From NCBI GenBank assembly GCA_025929805.1, contig JAICPP010000174.1:1-6977 (forward strand): a stretch of DNA of 6,977 bases. Reading direction: 5' to 3'. Position numbers and translations under genes: made by a program. The notes under the pieces are model-generated. The model saw only the letters and a list, made by a program, of their open reading frames with translations, did no database searches and was not told the origin of the DNA. The stretch is from Gemmatimonadales bacterium. GTDB taxonomy: Bacteria > Gemmatimonadota > Gemmatimonadetes > Gemmatimonadales > GWC2-71-9. Each line of letters starts with the position of its first letter. The first letter of the stretch is position 1. Shown here piece by piece: positions 1 to 6,590 of the stretch.

Positions 1-527
1 ATCTCATCGGAGTATGCGTTCCCGATGCCGCTGAAGAGCCGAGGATCGGTCAGCGCGCGCTTGAGAGTATGATTTTCCGAGCCCAGCCTCTGGGCAAAAC
101 TGCTCAGATCGGCGTCGAGTACCTCGAGTCCGCCGCGGTCGAACTCTCCCAGTTTCTCTGTGCCGGCAATCAGGTGCAGCGAGGCTCGATGCTTGCTGCC
201 GGCCTCGGTCAGAAGGAGGCTACCGTGGGAGAATTCGAAGGTGGCGAGCAGCAGCTTCCCTCCACCCTTCGTGCCCGGGGGCTGCCAACGTAGGCGGCCC
301 GCAATCATGAGGTGGATGACGACGAACAACTCATCCTCCAGCCCGAGCACAATGCGTTTGCCGAGCCGGCGTAGATCGATCACCCGTTTCCCCTCGACCG
401 CCGAAAGGGGAGGCTGGACGGACCGCAGAACGAAAGGATTTCGGATGCTAATGTGACGGAGCGGCTGACCGAGTATTCGAGGCTCCAGCTGAGCGAGGTA
501 CAGGGTGATATCCGGGAGCTCGGGCAT
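1..527 (-). CDS. Divergent Fpg/Nei-family DNA glycosylase, N-terminal part (runs off the left edge)
   Basis: This is probably a base-excision-repair glycosylase/AP lyase acting on oxidised bases. I translated 175 codons; the C-terminal half lies beyond base 1. The protein begins MPELPDI, supplying the family's catalytic Pro2 and Glu3, so the ATG at 527 is fixed by function. A GAAGG ribosome site (536-540) lies 8 nt upstream. Lys57 in RRLGKR matches the conserved beta-hairpin lysine of Fpg. HLMIAGRL (72-79) replaces the usual HLGM(S/T)G, and TEAGSKHRASLHL (107-119) stands where Fpg has its DPRRFG-type loop. The helix-two-turn-helix motif GIGNAYSDE (167-175) keeps the key Asn170. The glycosylase fold is well supported. 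The altered lesion-recognition loops suggest a separate subfamily rather than classical MutM, so I give no symbol. The zinc finger, if present, is outside the window. It starts 4 bp after the tpiA stop, so it is probably co-transcribed and translationally coupled. Confidence 0.88.
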   Translation of the reverse strand, partial: MPELPDITLYLAQLEPRILGQPLRHISIRNPFVLRSVQPPLSAVEGKRVIDLRRLGKRIVLGLEDELFVVIHLMIAGRLRWQPPGTKGGGKLLLATFEFSHGSLLLTEAGSKHRASLHLIAGTEKLGEFDRGGLEVLDADLSSFAQRLGSENHTLKRALTDPRLFSGIGNAYSDE

Positions 528-531
528 CGGG

Positions 532-1332
532 CTAGCCTTCGACCAAGTCGTATCCTCCTGATGGTCGAACCTTGGCCCGGGAACCCTTATCGATCACTTC
601 CGCCCATTTATCGGGCTCGAGGCTCGCGCCGCCCACCAGAACACCATCGAGTTGGGGGCGACTCAACAGCGAGGCGACGTTCCCGCCGTTGACGCTGCCG
701 CCATACAGTATGGGCACCCGGGCGCTCACACCGTGACGAGTCAGTTCCATTCGAATCAGCTCGTGGATCTGAGCGGCGTCATCCGGGGTTGCATTCTTAC
801 CAGTGCCGATCGCCCACACCGGCTCGTAGGCCAACACGACTCTGCCCCAGTCTGCGGCGGCCAGCGCCTGAATGACGGTACCCATCTGTCGGACGATCAC
901 CTGCTCGGTACGACCGCTCTCCCGCTCGGTCAGGGTCTCACCGACGCAAACCAGGGGAGTCACTCCCGCCGCGAGCGCATTCCGTGTTTTCCGCGCCACC
1001 TGCTCGTCCGTCTCGCCGAACAGTTGCCGGCGCTCGGAGTGTCCGGCCAGAACGGCTCTGGCACCCACCTCCGTCACCATGGGAATGGATATTTCCCCGG
1101 TGAATGCCCCCTTTGGCTCCCAGTGGATGTTCTGGGCTCCGACTAGGGTATCGCTGCGGCTCTGCAGTGCCTGGGAGAGTGCCGCCAGAGAAATGGCAGG
1201 CGGGAAGAACCACAAGCGCCGACCCTCGACCGAAGCCGTCAGGCTGAGGAACTTTTCCGCGAATGCACGAGCCTCGGCAGGCCCGTGATTCATCTTCCAG
1301 TTGGCCGCGAATATGAGAGGTCGGGTTGTCAT
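532..1332 (-). CDS. tpiA: Triosephosphate isomerase
   Basis: Cytosolic TIM-barrel enzyme that interconverts dihydroxyacetone phosphate and glyceraldehyde 3-phosphate. All catalytic signatures are present in 266 residues: NWKMN (11-15, with Asn11 and Lys13), GHSERR (97-102, electrophile His98), YEPVWAIGTGK (169-179, general base Glu170 and the mobile loop 6), and phosphate-binding GGSV (211-214) and GGAS (234-237). The usual family length is about 250. The excess is a polar C-terminal tail of roughly a dozen residues ending GGYDLVEG. The ATG at 1332 gives a standard N-terminus. The best ribosome site, AGGAA (1346-1350), is 13 nt away, which is rather far. The gene follows pgk after a 198-bp gap occupied by an inverted repeat and precedes the Fpg-like gene by 4 bp. 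The tail contains an AGGAGG (554-559), but that lies 26 nt from the next start, too far to serve it directly. Confidence 0.98.
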   Translation of the reverse strand: MTTRPLIFAANWKMNHGPAEARAFAEKFLSLTASVEGRRLWFFPPAISLAALSQALQSRSDTLVGAQNIHWEPKGAFTGEISIPMVTEVGARAVLAGHSERRQLFGETDEQVARKTRNALAAGVTPLVCVGETLTERESGRTEQVIVRQMGTVIQALAAADWGRVVLAYEPVWAIGTGKNATPDDAAQIHELIRMELTRHGVSARVPILYGGSVNGGNVASLLSRPQLDGVLVGGASLEPDKWAEVIDKGSRAKVRPSGGYDLVEG

Positions 1333-1361
1333 TTTGTCGTCGCCGTTCCTATTCCTTGATC

Positions 1362-1531
1362 ATAGGCAGTGCCGCAGATGAACGCAGATGCGCAGATATA
1401 GCAGTCGGGCTCAGCGACGGTGTAGTCAAATGTTGGTAAGTCAATCAAATAACCGAAACATGAGTCCTGTGGGCAGCAATTAGTCGGAGAACAAGGAGAT
1501 CAGCGTTTATCTGCGTTCATCTGCGGCCTAT
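1362..1531. repeat. 170-bp element with 19-nt perfect inverted arms in the pgk-tpiA gap
   Basis: The left arm GCCGCAGATGAACGCAGAT (1371-1389) is repeated perfectly, in reverse complement, at 1509-1527. Both arms are also bounded outside by ATAGGC (1362-1367, and inverted at 1526-1531). The left copy carries five extra bases between the two blocks. The arms are built from an iterated CGCAGAT word: three copies in the left arm (1373, 1383, 1391) and two in the right. The interior is relatively AT-rich: 48 of the 100 bases at 1401-1500 are G or C, and only 13 of the 40 at 1421-1460. The outer end of the right arm uses the last base of the pgk stop codon. There is no open frame of note and no visible target-site duplication. 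The form is that of a MITE-like or REP-like interspersed repeat. In RNA the arms could pair around a loop of about 120 nt. No clear T-run follows, so I do not call a terminator. Confidence 0.8.
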
Positions 1532-2717
1532 CACCCATCATCCAGAGCCGCGACGCCGGGAAGCTCCTTGCCTTCCAGAAACTCGAGCGACGCACCACCA
1601 CCGGTCGACACATGGGTCACCCGGTCGGCGAGGCCGGCTTGCGTCACCGCAGCCGCAGAGTCGCCTCCCCCAATCACGGTGGTAGCGCCCTTCCCCGTGG
1701 CCTGAGCCATCGAACGGGCGATGGCGAGTGTCCCGTGGTCAAAGGGCGGTGTCTCGAAGACCCCCATCGGCCCATTCCACACCACCGTCCCCGCCGCTTC
1801 GATCCGAGACCCGAAGCTCCGTTCGGTTGCGGGATCGATATCGTACACCGCCCAGCCCTTCAGAATTTCCTCACGCTGCACCCTCCGGGTTTCCGCATTG
1901 GGAGCGAGCTCTCGGGCGATCACCGCTCCGGCTGGAAGCACCAGCTTCTCACCCGCCGTGGCCATGAGGTTCCGCGCCAGATCAACCCGGTCAGGCTCGA
2001 CCAGCGAATTGCCGGTCTCGAGGCCCATAGCCTTGAAGAAGGTGCACGCCATGGCTCCCCCGAGCAGAATGGCGTCCACTTTTGGCAGGAGGGCTTCGAT
2101 GAGATCGATCTTTCCACTGATCTTGGCCCCCCCCAACACGGCAACGAAAGGTCGCTTGGGATCGTGCAGTGCTTCACCGAGGTAGCGGAGCTCACGCTCC
2201 ATCAGGAAACCGGAGACCGCCGGCTTCAGAATTCGGGCAATTGCTTCGGTGCTGGCGTGCGCGCGGTGGGCCGAGCCAAACGCGTCGTTCACATACAGGT
2301 CGCCCAGCGCAGCCAACTGCTGCGCCAGCATGGGGTCGTTCTTCTCCTCCCCGGGATAAAACCGGGTGTTCTCCGCAACCGCCACACCACCGCGTGGCAG
2401 CCGCCTGGTAGCGGTAACCGCCTCGTTCGACGTCGGATCGGGTAGAAACGTCACCGGCGCGCCGAGCAACTTTTCCAGGGCTCGCACCACTGGCTGCAGG
2501 GAAAACTTGGGATCCGGCCCGTTTTTGGGCCGTCCCAGGTGGGAGAGCAGCACCAGCCGGGCCCCGCGGTCACGCAGGTATTCGATAGTCGGGAGGGCGG
2601 CCCGAATCCTGGTGTCGTCGGTGACCTTCCCATCCTTGAGGGGGACGTTGAAGTCCACCCGGACCAGCGCCCGCCGACCCTCCAGCGAGCCCTGGTCCAG
2701 CGATCGGAGCGACCGCT

Positions 2718-2721
<4 letters not shown>
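1531..2721 (-). CDS. pgk: Phosphoglycerate kinase
   Basis: Cytosolic glycolytic kinase that transfers the acyl phosphate of 1,3-bisphosphoglycerate to ADP. The frame is open further upstream, but I start at GTG 2721, which gives 396 residues (normal for bacterial Pgk), VKRSLRSLD at the N-terminus and a GTGA overlap with the gapA stop. The longer frame would merely add 12 residues read out of gapA. N-domain substrate motifs: RVDFNVPL (21-28), the Arg at 38, SHLGRPK (60-66) and the AHRAH block. C-domain nucleotide motifs: LGGAKISGK, VVWNGPMGVFE, GGGDSAA (351-357) and STGGGASLEFLEGK (372-385). No key residue is missing. I see no strong ribosome site, so coupling to gapA translation is likely. 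The stop codon touches the inverted-repeat element that separates pgk from tpiA. Confidence 0.98.
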
Positions 2722-3731
<1,010 letters not shown>

Positions 3732-3736
3732 CTGAT

Positions 3737-3743
3737 CTCCTCT
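3737..3743 (-). promoter_or_regulatory. Strong Shine-Dalgarno of gapA
   Basis: AGAGGAG on the minus strand ends 5 nt before the gapA ATG. It is the closest match to the anti-Shine-Dalgarno consensus at any start in the window. It lies about 8 bp downstream of the heptamer repeat and 17 bp from the hairpin, so it would stay single-stranded when the hairpin folds. Confidence 0.8.
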
Positions 3744-3751
3744 TGGTGTGA

Positions 3752-3814
3752 GCTGGAGCTGGGAGCCAGGAGCAAGTGGCTCCTAGCTCCCAACCCCTAG
3801 CTCCTAGCTCCTAG
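3752..3814 (-). repeat. Nine-unit 7-nt-period palindromic tract between comF and gapA
   Basis: Read on the minus strand from 3814, the tract divides without slippage into nine 7-mers: CTAGGAG twice, CTAGGGG, TTGGGAG, CTAGGAG, CCACTTG, CTCCTGG, CTCCCAG and CTCCAGC. The words before the central CCACTTG (3773-3779) are purine-rich and those after it are their approximate complements, so it is at once a tandem array and a palindrome. The first two and a half units are coding: they specify the last five residues of ComF (LGARS) and its TAG stop. The other units fill almost the whole comF-gapA gap. This looks like an inserted interspersed repeat rather than decay of coding sequence. Confidence 0.85.
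3761..3791 (-). other. Predicted 13-bp RNA hairpin in the gapA leader
   Basis: On the minus-strand transcript, GGGAGCTAGGAGC (3791-3779) can pair with GCTCCTGGCTCCC (3773-3761) around a 5-nt CACUU loop. That makes 13 consecutive pairs, including one G-U. On the plus strand the same position would be a C-A mismatch, so the stem is complete only in the sense RNA. No U-run follows, hence it is not a textbook intrinsic terminator. It lies 30 nt upstream of the gapA ATG and could be a partial terminator of comF, an RNA-processing site or a 5' stabiliser. The structure is seen in the sequence; the role is inferred. Confidence 0.6.
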
Positions 3815-4498
3815 ATCGTGATTCGCCCGCGCGAACGTCACCGCCTCGACGCGAGCGGCTCCTGCCTCCTTTAACGCCGCAGCGGCTGCGGCGAGAGTCG
3901 CACCGGTCGTGAATACATCGTCCACCAAAACGAAGTGGTCCCTCCCTATTGCACCTGCCCCGAACGCTCCGGCCACATTCGCGTGCCGCGCCTCGGGAGT
4001 GAGCGCCGTCTGTGTCGGTGTCTCCCTCACCCTCCTGAGCAGGTCAGTGCGAACCGACAGCCCGGTGCATCGGCCGAGGGCGGCGGCGATATACTCGCTT
4101 TGATTGTAGCCTCTCGCCCGCAGCCGCCCCGCGCCGAGAGGAATCGGTATCAAGGATACTCCCGGCGTCAATGGCTCCAGTCCTCGCATGGCGAGCGCCA
4201 TCGTCTCGGCTATCCGGCTCCAGCCCTCGTACTTGAGGCGGTGAACTGCGTCGCGTGACGACCCCTCGAGCCACACTGCGCTCCGGACTCGCGCCAATCC
4301 AGCGGGCCATGCCTGGCAGAGCCGGCATTCCAGCTCCTGTAGCCGGGGCTGCCCGCAGCGTTTGCACATCGGATCGGGGATGGGCCGCCAGCGGACGCGG
4401 CAGAGACTGCAGATGAGAGCATCCCCTTCGCGGTGGGGCACCGGCTCGCCGCAGAGAAGGCAGGCAGGAGGGAGGAGCCAGCGCTCCACGCCGCACAT
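3797..4498 (-). CDS. comF: ComF-family protein (double zinc-binding and phosphoribosyltransferase-fold domain)
   Basis: A cytosolic protein that, in competent bacteria, acts with DNA-uptake components; its exact biochemical role is not settled. From ATG 4498 it has 233 residues, normal for the family. Four CxxC pairs (Cys13/16, 30/33, 45/48, 58/61) form the N-terminal zinc-binding module. RGYNQSE (129-135) and VLVDDVFTTGATL (190-202, the PRPP-type loop) define the C-terminal phosphoribosyltransferase fold. The frame is open back to ATG 4579, but those 27 extra residues are read from an intergenic repeat and the end of aroE, so I reject that start. No good ribosome site precedes 4498, so the start is moderately certain. 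The last five residues and the stop come from the heptamer repeat. It follows aroE and precedes gapA. No other competence gene is visible, so active transformation cannot be inferred. Confidence 0.92.
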   Translation of the reverse strand: MCGVERWLLPPACLLCGEPVPHREGDALICSLCRVRWRPIPDPMCKRCGQPRLQELECRLCQAWPAGLARVRSAVWLEGSSRDAVHRLKYEGWSRIAETMALAMRGLEPLTPGVSLIPIPLGAGRLRARGYNQSEYIAAALGRCTGLSVRTDLLRRVRETPTQTALTPEARHANVAGAFGAGAIGRDHFVLVDDVFTTGATLAAAAAALKEAGAARVEAVTFARANHDLGARS

Positions 4499-4512
4499 GG
4501 TGGCGGTGAGGA

Positions 4513-4574
4513 GCCGAAGCCCCGAGCGAAGCGAAGAGCCCGCCCTGAGCGTAGCGAAGGGGTCAGCGAAGGGC
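4513..4574. repeat. AGCGAAG-word interspersed repeat across the aroE-comF junction
   Basis: Two 19-nt units, CCCCGAGCGAAGCGAAGAG (4520-4538) and CCCTGAGCGTAGCGAAGGG (4543-4561), match at 16 of 19 positions in direct orientation with a 23-nt period. A third AGCGAAG follows at 4565-4571. The second unit has weak dyad symmetry (CCCT...AGGG with an inner GC/GC). The tract encodes the last three residues and stop of aroE. Read onward in the comF frame it yields a low-complexity peptide rich in Leu, Arg and Ser. I recall similar CCCTGAGC...GAAGGG repeats as widespread interspersed sequences in several bacterial phyla. That is memory, not a search result. Confidence 0.75.
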
Positions 4575-5366
4575 CACATTGACGGCCGCCTTCATGACCT
4601 CAACCGGTGCGCGTTTCCTGGGGAACCAAAGCTCGAAGGCGGCAGCGCCCTGTGCTACCAGCATGGTGCGTCCATCCGCAGCCCGCCTGACCCGCGACCT
4701 CATGGCACGGATCCACGCGGTCTCTCCCGGTGCGTAAACCATGTCAAACGCAATCTCAGCGCGGGGGAATCCCTCAGGCTCTATGGGAAGGGGATCGTCG
4801 GGCTGCAGTCCCAAAGGCGTGGCGTTGATAAGCACGCCACATTCGGACGGATCCACCAGAGAGACACCACGCGAGGTCGCCCAGTTCTCGAACTCGCCCT
4901 GTCGTTGAGGCTCTCGGGATCGCACCGCTACCGGAACGCCGTGCTCTCTCGCCGCCACCACAGCTGCCCGGGCCCCCGCCCCGGTACCCGCAACGAACCA
5001 GGGCTCTGCTGACACCTCGAGCTGGTGCAATGCTTCCAGGATGCCGAGGACGTCGGTGTTGTCACCGATGATCCGGCCGTCCTCGCTCCAGAAGGTGTTG
5101 CAGGCTTCCACGATTTCCGCCCACGGCCGACAGATGTCGACCGAGCGAGCCGCGACCTGCTTATGGGGAACCGTCACGTTTCCGCCACCGCCTGCGCGTG
5201 CAACAGCGCGCAGCAGGGACGGCAGGTCGGCCTGACAGCATTGGAGGGGAACGTACACGGCGGACAATCCGAGGACGCGGAAGGCGGCGTTCTGCATGGC
5301 GGGCGAGAGCGAGTGGGAAACCGGATCGCCGAGCACGACGAAAACGCGGGACCTTCCGCTAATCAC
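4563..5366 (-). CDS. aroE: Shikimate 5-dehydrogenase
   Basis: NADP-linked reduction of 3-dehydroshikimate to shikimate in aromatic amino-acid synthesis. The 267 residues match the usual length. The substrate-binding SHSLSP (17-22), NVTVPHK (63-69, catalytic Lys69) and DNTD (102-105, catalytic Asp105) are intact. The Rossmann loop is AGTGAGARAA (126-135). After it, VRSREPQR (148-155) replaces the common NRTxxRA but keeps the basic residues expected for NADP. NATPLG (181-186), DMVYAPGETA (208-217) and QGAAAFELW (239-247) complete the family pattern. The start is GTG 5366, giving a GTGA overlap with the upstream phosphatase stop, so the two are translationally coupled. The final ALR and stop codon lie within the AGCGAAG repeat, so the native C-terminus may have been slightly reshaped. 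Confidence 0.96.
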   Translation of the reverse strand: MISGRSRVFVVLGDPVSHSLSPAMQNAAFRVLGLSAVYVPLQCCQADLPSLLRAVARAGGGGNVTVPHKQVAARSVDICRPWAEIVEACNTFWSEDGRIIGDNTDVLGILEALHQLEVSAEPWFVAGTGAGARAAVVAAREHGVPVAVRSREPQRQGEFENWATSRGVSLVDPSECGVLINATPLGLQPDDPLPIEPEGFPRAEIAFDMVYAPGETAWIRAMRSRVRRAADGRTMLVAQGAAAFELWFPRKRAPVEVMKAAVNVALR

Positions 5367-5821
5367 CGCACGGTGCCGGCGACCCGGCTCACCACCCCGC
5401 CGATCAACTCCTGGAGCTCCTCGAAGGTCTGGCGGTAGCTGGCCAGATCGGAGCCGAACGGGTCGGTCACCTCGCTCCGGCTTTCGTCTCTCCCCAGGTA
5501 CTCGCCCAATACGTGCACCTTGTCTTCACCGCCCAACTCAGCCACCCTGGCGCGATGATGGCTGGACATCGTGAGAACCAAGTCGGCGGACTTCACCAGC
5601 TCGCGCGTCAGGAGCTGAGCTCGATGGCCGCTCAGATCCAGCCCATGTTCGAGGCCCACCAGGTAGGCGCCTTCCGAGACCGGTGCCCCGTCCCACGCGC
5701 CGGTTCCCGCCGAGGAAACGGTCACCTGCTCCGCTCCGCGATTGGCGAGTGCTTCGCGCATGAGTGCTTCGGCCATGGGACTGCGGCAGGTGTTGCCGGT
5801 GCAGACGAAGAGGACGTGCAT
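5363..5821 (-). CDS. ywlE: Low-molecular-weight phosphatase, probable protein-arginine phosphatase (YwlE type)
   Basis: A cysteine phosphatase of the LMW-PTP fold, 152 residues from ATG 5821. The P-loop is CTGNTCRSP (7-15), with nucleophile Cys7 and Arg13. The general-acid region is TDPFGSDLASYRQT (119-132), with Asp120. In B. subtilis YwlE a threonine in CTGNT (instead of the bulkier residue in CxGNxCRSP tyrosine phosphatases) and a Phe after Asp-Pro select phosphoarginine. Both are present here as Thr11 and Phe122. Substrate specificity is therefore an inference from residues. The frame is open 36 codons further upstream, but that extension is translated from an inverted repeat, so I reject it. 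No clear ribosome site precedes ATG 5821. Next to a TsaC gene, as in the Bacillus ywlC-ywlE region. No McsB-type arginine kinase is visible in this window. Confidence 0.92.
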   Translation of the reverse strand: MHVLFVCTGNTCRSPMAEALMREALANRGAEQVTVSSAGTGAWDGAPVSEGAYLVGLEHGLDLSGHRAQLLTRELVKSADLVLTMSSHHRARVAELGGEDKVHVLGEYLGRDESRSEVTDPFGSDLASYRQTFEELQELIGGVVSRVAGTVR

Positions 5822-5832
5822 GGTCAGAAGAT

Positions 5833-5923
5833 AAGCGGGTAAGCGGGGACGCTGGGAGGCAGGGATGCAAGAACACCCACAGCGTTGACGGAACGCACAA
5901 TCAACGTCCCCGCTTCCCCACTT
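5833..5923. repeat. Inverted repeat of AAGCGGGG words filling the tsaC-ywlE gap
   Basis: Two 22-nt arms (5833-5854, and inverted at 5902-5923) match at 19 of 22 positions, with an uninterrupted core AAGCGGGGACG (5841-5851 and 5905-5915). Each arm is a run of 8-nt words of the AAGYGGGG type. In the minus-strand transcript two of the three differences become G-U pairs, leaving a single A-G mismatch. The 47-nt interior contains a small perfect stem, GCGTT/AACGC with a 5-nt loop (5882-5896). I see no promoter and no U-run. The element explains the spurious 36-codon upstream extension of the phosphatase frame. It is probably an interspersed repeat, possibly acting as an RNA structure between sub-operons. 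Confidence 0.75.
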
Positions 5924-5939
5924 CCCCACTTGTCCGCCG

Positions 5940-6590
5940 TCACGGCGCCAGCCGTCCAGCTGCTCGCCGAAGCTCTGCCCTCGGGATTGCGCCTTCGCGC
6001 ACCAGCCGGGGCATCAACTCGGTACAATCCACCAGCGTGGATGGCGGCACGTTGCCGAGTACCCCGCCATCCAGCACCAGGAGCTCGCCGCTGCGCTCTT
6101 CCGGGCCGAACGCTTCGACCAGCCGGTCTGCCCCCGGAGCAGGGGGACCGCCGGGACGATTGGCCGACGTGGACGTGAGCGGCTCACCCAGAGCGGCGAC
6201 CAGCCGCGCAATCCCCACATGTGAGGTATGACGGACCGCAATTCCGCCTTCCCGGCCTCTCAGCGCGTCCGGCAGCCTTCCTTCACCACCCTTTAATACC
6301 AGAGTCAGTGGGCCCGGCCAGAACGCGTCCGAGAGCGCCGTCGCCGAAGGGGTGAAAACGAGGCCCCATTCCTCCGCCATTCGCCGGCCCGAGATGAGAA
6401 GCAGAAAAGGCTTCCCTTCGGGGCGACCCTTGAGCCGGGCGAGAGCCGCCAGCGCCGGAGGGGTAGGCGCCGATCCCAGCCCATAGACCGTCTCCGTGGG
6501 ATACGCCAGGAGCTTGCCTGCAGCCAGGTGCCGCCCTACCTGGGCTATGGCCGCCGAGATCTCGTCATCGGTTCGAAACGGCAGAATCAT
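5940..6590 (-). CDS. tsaC: L-threonylcarbamoyladenylate synthase (TsaC/YrdC type)
   Basis: Makes threonylcarbamoyl-AMP from threonine, bicarbonate and ATP, the first step of t6A formation at position 37 of ANN-decoding tRNAs; cytosolic. At 216 residues this is a YrdC domain alone, without the extra C-terminal domain of full-length Sua5, hence the TsaC call. Motifs: YPTETVYGLG (30-39), KGRPEGKPFLLLIS (54-67), WPGPLTLVLK (91-100), AVRHTSHVG (118-126), STSAN (140-144) and LDGGVLGNVPPSTLVD (173-188, where ESTVVD is the commoner form). The ATG at 6590 overlaps the ispD stop as ATGA, so the two are coupled. The partner proteins TsaD, TsaB and TsaE are not in this window. It is followed by the AAGCGGGG repeat and the YwlE-type gene. 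Confidence 0.95.
   Translation of the reverse strand: MILPFRTDDEISAAIAQVGRHLAAGKLLAYPTETVYGLGSAPTPPALAALARLKGRPEGKPFLLLISGRRMAEEWGLVFTPSATALSDAFWPGPLTLVLKGGEGRLPDALRGREGGIAVRHTSHVGIARLVAALGEPLTSTSANRPGGPPAPGADRLVEAFGPEERSGELLVLDGGVLGNVPPSTLVDCTELMPRLVREGAIPRAELRRAAGRLAP

Noticed and set aside
69..456. Short plus-strand frames at the left end
   Set aside because: The minus strand here encodes a continuous Fpg/Nei-type protein with conserved catalytic residues, so the plus-strand frames are antisense noise.
652..1146. Long plus-strand open frames antisense to tpiA, and similar frames opposite pgk (1612-2445), gapA, aroE and ywlE
   Set aside because: They are shadows of well-identified minus-strand genes in GC-rich DNA. 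Their translations show no recognisable motif and no ribosome sites that matter.
1398..1460. Possible promoter for tpiA on the minus strand (TTGATT or TTGACT near 1440-1450)
   Set aside because: No acceptable -10 hexamer lies at the right spacing; the best candidate, CTACAC, is too weak. A promoter here remains possible but is not supported.
1362..1531. CRISPR array or tRNA in the pgk-tpiA gap
   Set aside because: There are only two arms in inverted orientation, no regularly spaced direct repeats and no cloverleaf.
3761..3791. Intrinsic terminator after comF
   Set aside because: The stem is strong but no U-tract follows on the transcript, so it is listed as a hairpin of uncertain role.
4499..4579. 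ComF start at ATG 4579
   Set aside because: The extra residues come from the AGCGAAG repeat and the end of aroE. The zinc-binding module starts shortly after ATG 4498, as in the family.
5822..5929. N-terminal 36-residue extension of the LMW phosphatase
   Set aside because: It is translated entirely from the inverted repeat; the family's N-terminus begins right at MHVLFVCTGN.
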